64,000 nt of DNA from G942493375 sp942493375 (GCA_942493375.1 OW818698.1:7192001-7256000); one strand, 5' to 3'. Positions 45,364-53,633 are shown, counted from the stretch's first letter. A program made the numbers and translations. The notes: generated by a model from the letters alone, not told the origin.

Positions 45364-45474
45364 ATGAAAAAAGAACATATATGGGTGGTACTTTTTGTGA
45401 TATGCTGGTTGTTCATAAGTAAGAACATGGGGACTTATATGGCTGAACGTGGTTCCAACATCCAAAAGCTATAA
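45364..45474 (+). CDS. Possible 36-residue membrane peptide
   Basis: ATG 45364 has GGGAG six bases upstream. The peptide reads MKKEHIWVVLFVICWLFISK and continues NMGTYMAERGSNIQKL: a charged start, one hydrophobic helix and a polar tail, typical of small membrane peptides. After its TAA (45472-45474) the same frame stays open for another 45 codons to 45612. So this could be a whole small gene or the front of an 82-codon gene broken by one stop. No homology is known to me. Confidence 0.35.
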   Translation: MKKEHIWVVLFVICWLFISKNMGTYMAERGSNIQKL

Positions 45475-45960
45475 ATAGCACTCAATATGTATGGTGTGTC
45501 ACGTAATCCAACATATACTTCAGTATGCAACGGAATTATTGAATGTGAGCTTGCCAAATATTCAGATCTTTCAATTCTATCATTGCTATACAGGAATATA
45601 TGTTGCATTTAGCTATATTGTTGATATTATTATGGATTTTTATTCGAGGCATTTATTGTATTTTTAAGCATTCCAATCTGAAGTAAATCAGTAGTGGTAT
45701 TGACAGAGTCAGATCAGTTTGTAGTCAGTCTGACCCGGTAATGCGAACTATTAGGCATTTCATTCTCTAGAACTGCATATAAGCCAATGCCTATGTCTGA
45801 TAAAAATCTGACCTTGCTGCATGTCTTAAATGATTCGACGTTATTAGCAATGACCTTTAAAAGCGTCTATACAGGGTATTTTGATTTTATTGGACTCTTG
45901 TTCATAAATGCATTCATGTAAAAAGATTCATATACCAACACAATAAGACCGAGGCATCAT

Positions 45961-46452
45961 ATGTATAAAATAAAACAAGCAGATTGCAATTGCTGCATCG
46001 TGTTTGTCGCAGTCATTGCCGTGTGCAGCTTCCTCGTAGTAAAAGTGCACAATTCCATGTATGGGCACAGAAGTCCGGATTTGGCGAAGATATCAAGGTA
46101 TCTCAACATACATTTTCCTGAGGGATCCGTGCTAATCGGATCAGATATGACCCCTGGGTTTGGTCCGGATAGCATAATGTATGCACGAATACAATTCCCA
46201 CGTTCCCATATGAATGCATTCATTAAGTCACTTCCCAAACCAGTAAACACATCCACTTCGGACAGGCTTGAAATCACAAACGATTATAGGCTATCTCCAA
46301 CCCCAGACTGGTGGCGTCCGGATGAAATAAGATCATCCTATGCAATCGATCTATCAAACAAGGATGGCGGACGATTTAGCTTTTTTAGAATGCTATTCGA
46401 CACAACTAAAAAGGATTCTGTTGATTTATATATTCGTTGGGAAACAAGCTAG
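45961..46452 (+). CDS. Unknown anchored protein, family X copy 1 (intact)
   Basis: This 163-residue protein has a Cys-rich N-terminus (CNCC) that leads into one hydrophobic helix ('IVFVAVIAVCSFLVV'), followed by a soluble domain of about 130 residues with 'ISRYLNIHFPEGSVLIGSDM', 'FIKSLPKPVNTSTSDRLEI', 'PDWWRPDEIRSSYAIDL' and 'RMLFDTTKKDSVDLYIRWETS'. I do not recognise the family. A frameshifted second copy follows directly (46525), and the end of a third lies at 48371. GAGG lies upstream of ATG 45961. The soluble part probably faces the periplasm. Confidence 0.65.
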   Translation: MYKIKQADCNCCIVFVAVIAVCSFLVVKVHNSMYGHRSPDLAKISRYLNIHFPEGSVLIGSDMTPGFGPDSIMYARIQFPRSHMNAFIKSLPKPVNTSTSDRLEITNDYRLSPTPDWWRPDEIRSSYAIDLSNKDGGRFSFFRMLFDTTKKDSVDLYIRWETS

Positions 46453-46524
46453 TGTTATTATTTGTGATTCAAACCTTACGCAGCGACCAGACAAATGAAT
46501 TGGTCATTTACTTAGAGGGATCGC

Positions 46525-47015
46525 ATGTATAAAATAAAAAAAGCAGATCGGAATTGCTGCATTGTGCTACTTGGAGGTATTGCAGTTTTCCTCTATGTTG
46601 CGTTTGGTATAAATGAAATTTATGGGCACCGAAATCCTAACCTTGCAGAGATATCAGAATATATACATATTGGCTTCCCATAGAGGCATTGTTGATAGAA
46701 TCTGATATGAATCCCGAGTTCAGGCAAGATAATACAATCTTTGCACTAATACGATTTCCTAGTTCCCGGATGAGTGGTTTCATTAAATCACTTCCGAAAC
46801 CAATGAACACATCAACTTCTGATAGACTCGGAGTTTCAAACAATCCGTTATCCGAACCTCCAGACTGGTGGCGACCGGATGAAGTGAGTATGTTTTATGC
46901 AATAGAGGTAAATCTTGCTCCTAATAGTGGCGTAGAAATAGATGCGCTAAAAATGCTGTTTGACATGAGTAAAAAGGACACTGTCGATTTGTATTTATAC
47001 TGGGAATCAGATTAG
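46525..47015 (+). pseudogene. Family X copy 2, frameshifted
   Basis: This frame starts MYKIKKADRNCCIVLL, nearly the same start as copy 1, and runs to a TAG at 46681 after 52 codons. Alignment with copy 1 shows the sequence continuing in another frame from 'PEALLIESDM' to 'MLFDMSKKDTVDLYLYWESD'. Two extra bases (TA near 46681-46682) break it. With them removed the protein would be about 162 residues, like copy 1. The downstream piece alone has an ATG at 46689 and no good ribosome site. Treat as a pseudogene unless the extra bases are an assembly error. Confidence 0.8.
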
Positions 47016-47017
47016 GG

Positions 47018-47398
47018 TTATTCTTTGTCGGATTCCCGTATAATATGTGTAGTGCCGGACCAAACATCCAGTTTGAATACTTCTCGCATTTCTTCCTCCG
47101 AGACCTCGTTCACAGAGATGATCTCACCTGTACCTGCTTTGTAATTCTGTGGAAAAATCTCAAATTTATTACCCGCGATGAGAAGCTCACGAATTCTATC
47201 GTCCGCAAGTAGAGTAACAGGACATTCAACACTCCCACCAAGCGTGGTCATAGAATCAAACACTAGAATGATACTCCAAGCATTTTTAGGGTCATTATCA
47301 AAGATTGCAGGTGTCTCAAGTCTTCCCCGGAATGCGTAGGGTATCCCACCTTCACTGGGTAAATTTATGTGTATTTTTCCCCGGGCGACAAGTTTCAT
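47018..47398 (-). CDS. EF-Tu domain-III-like small protein, copy 1
   Basis: This 126-residue single-domain protein resembles the third domain of elongation factor Tu: N-terminal strand 'VARGKIHINLPSEGG', then 'AFRGRLETPAIF' (compare 'PFFKGYRPQFYF' in EF-Tu), a Pro-rich 'CPVTLLADDRI', 'LLIAGNKFEIF' and the closing 'GTGEIISV' (compare 'VGAGVVAKV'). No GTPase domain is present. This fold match is by eye and is inference. It is convergent with the family X pseudogene, two bases apart, and has a paralog at 48438 in the same arrangement. No function is known. Confidence 0.6.
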   Translation of the reverse strand: MKLVARGKIHINLPSEGGIPYAFRGRLETPAIFDNDPKNAWSIILVFDSMTTLGGSVECPVTLLADDRIRELLIAGNKFEIFPQNYKAGTGEIISVNEVSEEEMREVFKLDVWSGTTHIIRESDKE

Positions 47399-47428
47399 TC
47401 ATATCTCCTGTTATTTTTCAACAGTTCC

Positions 47429-48286
47429 TCAGTTCCCTTTCACTTCATATTTTACTCCCTGCCGTGCAAATTCCTTAATGATATCCATTTTCATCCTATG
47501 ACCTTCGGTACCGGGTTCTGTGCACCAATCGGATAATAGGCTGACCGGTTCGATTCTTTTAGCTGGGTCGGATAACTGCAGCCTGAGAAACCAGGGCTTA
47601 GTTATATCCGCATGTTTCTCGGTAATAAGGTAGTGCGCATACTCCAAAGCTCTATCCATCTTTGCCCCACTCCCCCACATAAGCGCTTCAACGGCAGCCG
47701 AGTTTCCGGTCGGCGTTCTGGCGTTGACATCAGCACCACCCTCAACCAGGGCTTTTGTCTTTTCAATACCGCAACCAATCGAGTTCATCAAGGGTGTCAT
47801 TCCTGTCTCAGTATCGTCATTGTAGCTACTAAATAAGCCTATGTTGGGATCCGCGCCATACTTCAAGAGCAGCTTCACATACTTGGCATCCCTTTTGGTA
47901 TCATTATCAACATAGGAGAATTGTGCGGCCACGTGAAGTGCAGTCTCGCCTCCACGTTTTAAAGCAGTCGCATTAGGATTGGCGCCTGCTTTTAACAGCG
48001 CTTCAGCCGCATCATACCTTTCCGTTCCAACCGCCCAGATAAGTAAGGTGTCGCCATAGATCGGATCGTGATACTCAAGAAGTTTAGGATCTGATTTTGC
48101 AATCTCGGCAATCTTCTTTGTGTTCTGTTTTCTCACAGCTAGGGCGAGATCCCATGCTGGTGTGTTTTTGTATATGTTAACGCTGTATATTTGGTATTGC
48201 CCAGATTTTGTCTTGTCGCCATCATTTGAACAACCTGACAATAGCGAGAGAATTAACATAACCAATACAATGCTCTTGAAACTCAT
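47429..48286 (-). CDS. Ankyrin-repeat lipoprotein
   Basis: This 285-residue protein begins with a lipoprotein signal ('VMLILSLLSGC', Cys19 as the acylation site) and then has three to four ankyrin repeats: 'GDTLLIWAVGTERYDAAEALLKAGANPN', 'GETALHVAAQ...YVKLLLKYGADPN', 'GMTPLMNSIGCGIEKTKALVEGGADVN' (each shown in key parts), and a C-terminal 'WCTEPGTEGHRMKMDIIKEF'. I start at ATG 48286 because the signal peptide begins there; the frame is open to 48487. Ankyrin lipoproteins bind proteins at the inner or outer membrane. It sits between two copies of the EF-Tu-like gene, inside a duplicated unit. Confidence 0.75.
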   Translation of the reverse strand: MSFKSIVLVMLILSLLSGCSNDGDKTKSGQYQIYSVNIYKNTPAWDLALAVRKQNTKKIAEIAKSDPKLLEYHDPIYGDTLLIWAVGTERYDAAEALLKAGANPNATALKRGGETALHVAAQFSYVDNDTKRDAKYVKLLLKYGADPNIGLFSSYNDDTETGMTPLMNSIGCGIEKTKALVEGGADVNARTPTGNSAAVEALMWGSGAKMDRALEYAHYLITEKHADITKPWFLRLQLSDPAKRIEPVSLLSDWCTEPGTEGHRMKMDIIKEFARQGVKYEVKGN

Positions 48287-48370
48287 AATAATTGATACCC
48301 CTTGTCTTATAGCGCACCTATGACTCCAAACATGTGATTCAGTGCTCTCTCCCCTTGAATTACGATTTTG

Positions 48371-48436
48371 AGAATACTGTTTGACACTACCAAAAAGAAT
48401 GCTGTTGATCTGTATGTTCATTGGGAAACAAGTTAG
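48371..48436 (+). pseudogene. Family X copy 3, C-terminal remnant
   Basis: These 22 codons read RILFDTTKKNAVDLYVHWETS and a stop, matching the last 21 residues of family X copy 1 (RMLFDTTKKDSVDLYIRWETS) with about five changes. Nothing upstream matches the rest of the family. The stop lies two bases before the end of the second EF-Tu-like gene, exactly as in copy 2, so the whole X/EF-Tu-like pair was once duplicated. Confidence 0.8.
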
Positions 48437-48437
48437 T

Positions 48438-48818
48438 CTATTCTTCGGTAGATTCCCAAATGATATGCGTGGTACCGGGCCAAACATCTATTTTAAAGAT
48501 TTCCCGCACCTCCGCGTCAGTTACTTCCTTCACAGATATGATCTCACCTGTGCCGCCTCTACGGCTCTCAAGATAAAACTCAAACTCGTTACCTACCACA
48601 AGAAGCTCATTGATCTTATCGTCAGAGAGTAGAGTAACCGGACCATCAAAATGTGTACCAGGAGCAGTCATTTGATCAAACATAATGATCATAATCCAGC
48701 TGGTTTTCTGGTCATTTGGGAAGACAGAAGGTCCCACTAATCTTCCCTTAAATGCATAAGGAACTCCACATTCGTTGGGTCCATAAAGAAATAATTTTGC
48801 CCATGCAACAAGTTTCAT
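48438..48818 (-). CDS. EF-Tu domain-III-like small protein, copy 2
   Basis: This 126-residue protein is the paralog of the protein at 47018, with the same length and anchors: 'MKLVAWAKLFLYGPNECG', 'PYAFKGRLVGPSVF', 'PVTLLSDDKINELLVVGNEFEFY', 'GTGEIISVKEV' and 'DVWPGTTHIIWES'. About half the residues are shared. The EF-Tu-like beta-barrel reading is the same inference as for copy 1. It is convergent with the remnant of family X. The pair of copies flanks the ankyrin lipoprotein gene, which suggests duplication of a small cassette rather than of a single gene. Confidence 0.6.
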   Translation of the reverse strand: MKLVAWAKLFLYGPNECGVPYAFKGRLVGPSVFPNDQKTSWIMIIMFDQMTAPGTHFDGPVTLLSDDKINELLVVGNEFEFYLESRRGGTGEIISVKEVTDAEVREIFKIDVWPGTTHIIWESTEE

Positions 48819-48832
48819 TCATATCTCCCATA

Positions 48833-49360
48833 TCAATGAAAAGTCGGAAATGCTCGAATAATCAGTTCATAGATCAAACCCAGTAGGAAGATAATGCTAA
48901 ATTCGATTGCAGATATTGAACTATACAATTGCGAGGCAGGTTTACCAGCAATGAGCAAGCGATGACGATACGCACTTTCCTGCACATATTGAATCCGCGC
49001 GCATAAAATTATATATAGAATGGCAACAAAACGATCTACAACCCTTACGGAGTCGTAATTATCACCGGTAGCTCCGTTGTGTACTCCTGCATACCAAAAT
49101 GTGAGAACTGAGATTAGGAATGCAAATACACCTACGGTTATTATCTTAATAATGCCTTCCCTGGAGACATTTAATCGTTTTGCATTTATGTAGGCGATTG
49201 CGATGCTGGGTAATACACCACCCACAATAACTACAATCCAGATCAAGATAGAATCAATTGGTCTATTGCTGCTGTAGTCGGACAATGGAATAGAGTTTGA
49301 AAGCGATGGAGAAAGCAATTCATCAATAGGTTCAGCAAGTCTGAGGTTAGGTGGTGACAT
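48833..49360 (-). CDS. Small polytopic membrane protein
   Basis: This protein of about 175 residues has a polar N-terminus and four hydrophobic segments ('ILIWIVVIVGGVLPSIAIAYI', 'IIKIITVGVFAFLISVLTFWYAG', 'VDRFVAILYIILCARI', 'AIEFSIIFLLGLIYELIIRAF'). No family is recognised. The frame is open to 49522, but that part overlaps the DUF4240 gene; ATG 49360 just after that gene's stop avoids the overlap. No strong ribosome site is visible, so translation may be coupled to the DUF4240 gene. It ends 15 bases before the EF-Tu-like gene, so three genes may form one transcript. Confidence 0.6.
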   Translation of the reverse strand: MSPPNLRLAEPIDELLSPSLSNSIPLSDYSSNRPIDSILIWIVVIVGGVLPSIAIAYINAKRLNVSREGIIKIITVGVFAFLISVLTFWYAGVHNGATGDNYDSVRVVDRFVAILYIILCARIQYVQESAYRHRLLIAGKPASQLYSSISAIEFSIIFLLGLIYELIIRAFPTFH

Positions 49361-49376
49361 GTTTTCAGTTGAAATA

Positions 49377-49880
49377 TCACTTGTCCTGGTGTCGAGGATC
49401 GTACAAATATCTTTCATACAAACGCGGTAATCTCTTGGAACACTCATCAAGATTATCAAAATCCCATCTCTCACCAGATGGTTCAGTAGCATATATATGT
49501 CTGATTGATGGGATTTCATCACCTACGACTACCTCATATGCTTCAATTGCCGCCGTACCAAATTCTTCATACGATATACAATCGTCCAGGTCCGCTAATG
49601 AATCCGGGTTTTCTATTGTCCTTTCAAAGACTTCCTTTCCTCGTGATATCAATCCGAATCTGAAATCCATGAACCCATCATCAGAACATCCACCTTGAAT
49701 GATATAGGCAGCTCCCCACAAATCCCAAATAAATGCCTTGTCATGAAGATCATATAGATGTTCGTTAAATGAAATAATCTCTTGTGGTGTCAATTGTTCC
49801 AGACGTTCTGCCAGGCTATCGACAGGATTCTGTTCATCTTTGATTTCTTCAACAATACTCCAGAATTGATCTATATCCAT
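49377..49880 (-). CDS. DUF4240 domain protein
   Basis: This 167-residue soluble protein has the clear DUF4240 pattern: 'MDIDQFWSIVEEIKDEQNPVDSLAERLEQLTPQEIISFNEHL' (FW..IE at the start, then L..L.P.EI..F), 'DLWGAAYIIQGGCSDDGFMDFRFGLISRGKEVFE' (key pieces AAYII.GGCSDDGF and LISRG) and 'NPDSLADL'. I use ATG 49880; GTG 49898 is a weaker upstream choice. DUF4240 proteins are often found near polymorphic toxin or immunity genes, and a role as an immunity or binding protein is plausible. No toxin is visible here. Confidence 0.88.
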   Translation of the reverse strand: MDIDQFWSIVEEIKDEQNPVDSLAERLEQLTPQEIISFNEHLYDLHDKAFIWDLWGAAYIIQGGCSDDGFMDFRFGLISRGKEVFERTIENPDSLADLDDCISYEEFGTAAIEAYEVVVGDEIPSIRHIYATEPSGERWDFDNLDECSKRLPRLYERYLYDPRHQDK

Positions 49881-50010
49881 ATTTGTTTCTCTCACCAATT
49901 ACTATATTCATTCCCGAATCAGACAGTCGACCAGAACATGTTGGGCTTCATCTTCAGCCTATCTCGTTAGTAACGGGTATTCGATAAGGTAATAATTTAC
50001 ATGAACTCCC

Positions 50011-50039
50011 TTGACATTATAATCACATACGAGTAGTCT
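50011..50039 (+). promoter_or_regulatory. Orphan promoter-like element, copy of the 42897 promoter
   Basis: TTGACA (50011-50016), a 17-base spacer and TAGTCT (50034-50039) match the promoter block at 42897 without gaps; the shared part extends to 50052. Downstream there is GGAGGT (50082) and ATG 50092, but the frame stops after three codons and runs into the REP hairpin. The 49881-50200 gap holds nothing else I can name. Confidence 0.45.
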
Positions 50040-50111
50040 ACGCAAGTAAACGTCGTCATAAAATGTCAACAGCAATCTATCGGAGGTATATATGTGGGAT
50101 TAAGGAGGGGG

Positions 50112-50172
50112 ATTAAGGGGACGGAGCACTTTTTGTACAGTTGTCACCAACAACATGCCTCCGTCCCCTAAT
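50112..50172. repeat. REP-like hairpin GGGGACGGAG, copy 2
   Basis: GGGGACGGAG (50117-50126) is perfectly complementary to CTCCGTCCCC (50159-50168), and ATTA/TAAT flanks extend the stem. It matches the element at 44527. It lies between the orphan promoter and the 3' end of ppnP. Confidence 0.85.
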
Positions 50173-50200
50173 TACTAAACTCAGTTTCGGTATTTCATCT

Positions 50201-50512
50201 TCATTCAAACGAACAAACGTACTCCGCGATCCCTTCCTCAACTGCTATCTCAAATGAAGACTCACCGGCAACCTTGAAGAAAGTCCCAGGTATATACGCT
50301 TTCCATTCCGACTCCCCAACGATTTTTGCTTTACAGGAGCCTGCTATAATCTCCATCTTCTCAGGTACACCGGTGTTGAATGTATAAGAACCCGGATAAA
50401 TCAGCCCAACAGTCTTCTTTACATCTTCACCAAACCATACGGTATGGCTGACAACCTTGCCGTCGAAGTATATATTTGCTTTACAATCTACAGTCACGTT
50501 ATCGAATTTCAT
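50201..50512 (-). CDS. ppnP: Pyrimidine/purine nucleoside phosphorylase
   Basis: This 103-residue protein is a single cupin-like barrel with the PpnP (formerly DUF1255/YaiE) pattern: 'NVTVDCKANIYFDGKVVSHTV', 'KKTVGLIYPGSYTFNTGVPEKMEIIAG' (key pieces GLIYPGSYTF and EKMEIIAG), 'WKAYIPGTFFKVAGESSFEIAV' and the final 'YVCSF'. PpnP cleaves purine and pyrimidine nucleosides with phosphate to give ribose-1-phosphate and free base; E. coli PpnP is about 94 residues long. GAGAGG is five bases before ATG 50512. It is a cytoplasmic salvage enzyme, unrelated to its neighbours. Confidence 0.9.
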   Translation of the reverse strand: MKFDNVTVDCKANIYFDGKVVSHTVWFGEDVKKTVGLIYPGSYTFNTGVPEKMEIIAGSCKAKIVGESEWKAYIPGTFFKVAGESSFEIAVEEGIAEYVCSFE

Positions 50513-51000
50513 ATTTAACCTCTCGTTACGTCTAATACTTTACTTCGCCTCGATCAGAACTAGTTCCGAGCTCAGGGTCCGTTCCAGCTTGATAATAATA
50601 CCATCCCGGCAAGTTCTCTGTCAGAAATGGCACAGCTTTGTTGTAGATTGCCCAATGATACATAATAAGTCAGTACCTGGTCAATCTTTCATACAGTGCA
50701 ATGGGTCCAGAGGTTACCTCTCTGACAGAGTTTCAGAGACAGAGTCTCTGGGGTTATAACCCTGTCTGCATTTCCGTAGATTCTACCAGCACCCTCAAAC
50801 ACCGGCCAATATCCCGTTTCTGTTATAGCTTGTGCATGTAATATATCCCTGTTAAAAATACCAGCAAAACGTCCATTTTTCATATGTAGATAACACGTGT
50901 ATAGCGGAATGATATCAGAGGATAGTAAGTAACCGTAAGTATACAACGCTAATGTATTTACTATACTTATACGATTTAGTCGTTCTTCATCGGGAGTATT
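50513..51000. other. 488-base gap between ppnP and the phosphoesterase array
   Basis: No convincing gene is present. The centre holds small symmetric sequences: CAGAG...CTCTG runs at 50708-50749 and a perfect 12-bp palindrome GGGTTATAACCC (50751-50762). A possible -10 (TATACT, 50962-50967) lies about 35 bases before ATG 51001, without a good -35. A minus-strand open frame at 50689-50946 has no ribosome site and is probably not real. Confidence 0.5.
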
Positions 51001-53574
51001 ATGGTGACAACCAAAACAAGCACTATATTAGTAATGATATTGATTTTTGGACTGACCTGTGCGATATATGGAGATGACACTGGATCCATAAAGAGTCTAA
51101 TGTCAATACCAACTAGCTATCCAATAGATTCTACAGTTGCAACTACACATGACTTTACAGTCCTACCTGTAGCAGTCCCTTCAACATCTCCAATGATCCT
51201 ACCAACTGACATACCTTTATACAACCAGTACGGTTACGGTATCTGGCAGTTCGGTGCAGGGCTGGACTATGTAAAGCGATTGGATCTGATGCCTTCATCA
51301 TACACCGGAGCATCTGTTACGCAGAAAGCCGACCTTTTGCATTTCTTTACTGTGACCGACATACACATCACAGACGAAGAAACTCCTGCAGGAGCATGTG
51401 AAGTAGGCTATAAAGGCGGCAATTCATCGGGATACGCATCAAACATGTTGTATACAACCCAGGTTCTCGATGCAGCTATCCAGACAGTAAACGCTATCCA
51501 CAAAAAAGATCCGTTTGATTTCGGTATTGGTCTTGGTGATGCAATCAACAATACCCAATACAACGAAGTCAGATGGTATATAGACATCTTTGACGGCAAA
51601 GTAATAACTCCCGATTCTGGTGACAAGGATGATCCCGTCCCCGGTCCTCTAAACGACTATCAGGACTCATTTAAGTCTGCAGGACTTGATAAGTCCATCC
51701 CCTGGTATCAAACCCTCGGTAACCATGACCATTTCGGGATGGGTGTGTATCCCGTGACCGATGCAATTCGGCAGACGTATATTGGGCTTGATATACTTAA
51801 TATGGGAAACGTATTCACCGACCCAGCCGGATTAAATGCAACAGGTTATTATATGGGTTCAATAGATGGCAGGACTCCGTTTGGAACCGTATTTGGAGCA
51901 GGACCGGTGGCCGATTTTCCAAACGGTATACCGCAGGTCCTTTCAGCCGATCCTGACCGCCGTTCACTTACCAGTAAAGAATGGATGAACGAATTCTTCA
52001 CAACCTCCACTTTGCCGGCAGGTCACGGGTTTTCCCAAGCTAACGTAGATGACGATTTCGCCTGCTACACATTCGAACCGAAATCAGATGTACCAATCAG
52101 GGTTATTGTCCTGGACGACACTCAAAAAGATGACGATTTTGATCTTAGAGGTCACGCCTATCTGGATGCTGAACGTTATGCATGGCTTGTAAATGAACTT
52201 AACAAAGGTCAAGCTGAAGGCAAGTTAATGATAATCTCAGCCCACATACCGCTGCTTCTCATGGGTTTTCCTCCAACTACAAACTCAGTAGTAAACAGCA
52301 GACAATTTCTGACCAAACTTAGCTCATATTCCAATCTCATCCTGTGGGTTACCGGGCACCGTCACAGAAATGTCATTACACCGCGTCCTTCAATTGATCC
52401 CGCATATTCCGGGCCCGAATATGCTTTCTGGGAAGTTGAAACCGCATCACTGCGAGATTTCCCTCAGCAGTTCCGGACATTCAATATCGTCCGCAACAGC
52501 GACAATACCATATCTATCTTCACTACCGATGTCGATCCCGCAGTAAAAGCAGGCTCTCCGGCAGCGATATCACGTTCCTATGCAATTGCCTCCAGCCAAA
52601 TATTCAATCAGCAGTCATTTCTACCGCCTTCAGAAGGATACAATGCAGAACTCGTCAAACAGTTGGATCCTCAGTTTTTCGATATCACTGCACCAACTGT
52701 GGCAATTACAACCCCGACAACTGCTGCAACTATCGCAAGAAACTGTTCAACTCTCACCATGTCAGGCACAGCATCCGACAACAAAGGTGTAGCTTCACTC
52801 ACCTGGGCAAACAGCGCAAATTCCAAAACAGGCGACTGTGACTACGATGGTACATCCTGGTCAGTTGAGAAGATCAGTCTTGTAAAAGGTGAAAACCCCA
52901 TCACCATCACTGCCTCCGATGCCGCAGGCAATACTGCCATGGCAACAATTACAGTTACATACATCAACTCCGTTCCGGGAACAGCATGGAAGGGACTCGC
53001 AATGGTCTCCCTCCCAATAATCCCTGACCAGACCGATCCCAAGTTTGCAACACGCTTCTATGAGGATGGTTGGTGCTCATTCATTCCAAGTCTGAATGAA
53101 TATTCTGTATATCCGGACACACGATGCTGGCTCCAACCAGCCGAAAACACTCCAGGCAGGGGATTCTGGGCACGATTCCAGTCAGCTGCCATTCCATACG
53201 GTAACGTTCCGGACCAGACCCAACCTGTGACCATTCATCTGCTTTCCGGATGGAATCTTATCGGAAATCCATTTATATCAGATGTGAAATGGGACCTGAA
53301 TGCAATTAAAGTCCAGGAATCAGGTGCCGCAGCAGTTATCTTAAAAAATGCTGAGAGCCTGGTTGCCAGCTATGCCTGGGGTTGGAGCCAAAACACATCG
53401 GATCCCAGTACCGGCTCATATGACCTAATTTACGATGCAACAATAATGCCAAGCGTAACAAGCACCCTCACCCCATGGAAGGGATATTGGATAAAAGCTA
53501 TTAAAGAATGTAACTTAATACTTCCTGCACCAATTACCACGAACACAATCAGCAGAAGTATCAGAAAGAGATGA
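51001..53574 (+). CDS. Exported RPA4764-type metallophosphoesterase, array copy 1
   Basis: This 857-residue protein has a signal peptide (1-24), then 'SYPIDSTVATT' and a calcineurin-like phosphoesterase with metal motifs DIH (about 120), GDAINN (about 179), GNHDH (about 240), SAHIP (about 413) and GHRHRN (about 451). An Ig-like domain follows (about 570-660, 'SGTASDNKGVASLTW', 'ASDAAGNT'), then a C-terminal domain with 'GWNLIGNPF' and 'PWKGYWIKAI'. The first part matches the family known as RPA4764; its substrate is unknown but likely a phosphodiester or phosphomonoester outside the cytoplasm. GGGAG lies before ATG 51001. It is the first of four tandem paralogs and its stop overlaps the next frame. 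Confidence 0.85.
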   Translation: MVTTKTSTILVMILIFGLTCAIYGDDTGSIKSLMSIPTSYPIDSTVATTHDFTVLPVAVPSTSPMILPTDIPLYNQYGYGIWQFGAGLDYVKRLDLMPSSYTGASVTQKADLLHFFTVTDIHITDEETPAGACEVGYKGGNSSGYASNMLYTTQVLDAAIQTVNAIHKKDPFDFGIGLGDAINNTQYNEVRWYIDIFDGKVITPDSGDKDDPVPGPLNDYQDSFKSAGLDKSIPWYQTLGNHDHFGMGVYPVTDAIRQTYIGLDILNMGNVFTDPAGLNATGYYMGSIDGRTPFGTVFGAGPVADFPNGIPQVLSADPDRRSLTSKEWMNEFFTTSTLPAGHGFSQANVDDDFACYTFEPKSDVPIRVIVLDDTQKDDDFDLRGHAYLDAERYAWLVNELNKGQAEGKLMIISAHIPLLLMGFPPTTNSVVNSRQFLTKLSSYSNLILWVTGHRHRNVITPRPSIDPAYSGPEYAFWEVETASLRDFPQQFRTFNIVRNSDNTISIFTTDVDPAVKAGSPAAISRSYAIASSQIFNQQSFLPPSEGYNAELVKQLDPQFFDITAPTVAITTPTTAATIARNCSTLTMSGTASDNKGVASLTWANSANSKTGDCDYDGTSWSVEKISLVKGENPITITASDAAGNTAMATITVTYINSVPGTAWKGLAMVSLPIIPDQTDPKFATRFYEDGWCSFIPSLNEYSVYPDTRCWLQPAENTPGRGFWARFQSAAIPYGNVPDQTQPVTIHLLSGWNLIGNPFISDVKWDLNAIKVQESGAAAVILKNAESLVASYAWGWSQNTSDPSTGSYDLIYDATIMPSVTSTLTPWKGYWIKAIKECNLILPAPITTNTISRSIRKR

Positions 53575-53633
53575 CGGTTTTACTCGGTGGTAGTCCTTTG
53601 CAAACTTGCGGAAGAATAAAGAGAGAAAATATA

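Noticed and set aside
45787..45921. Plus-strand frame of 44 codons (MPMSDKNLTLLHVLND...) before family X copy 1
   Set aside because: There is no ribosome site and the frame is closed by a stop not far upstream; it could be a decayed gene but cannot be supported.
50689..50946. Minus-strand open frame of 85 codons in the gap before the phosphoesterase array
   Set aside because: It has no ribosome site, includes a region of small symmetric repeats (50708-50762) and resembles no protein I know.
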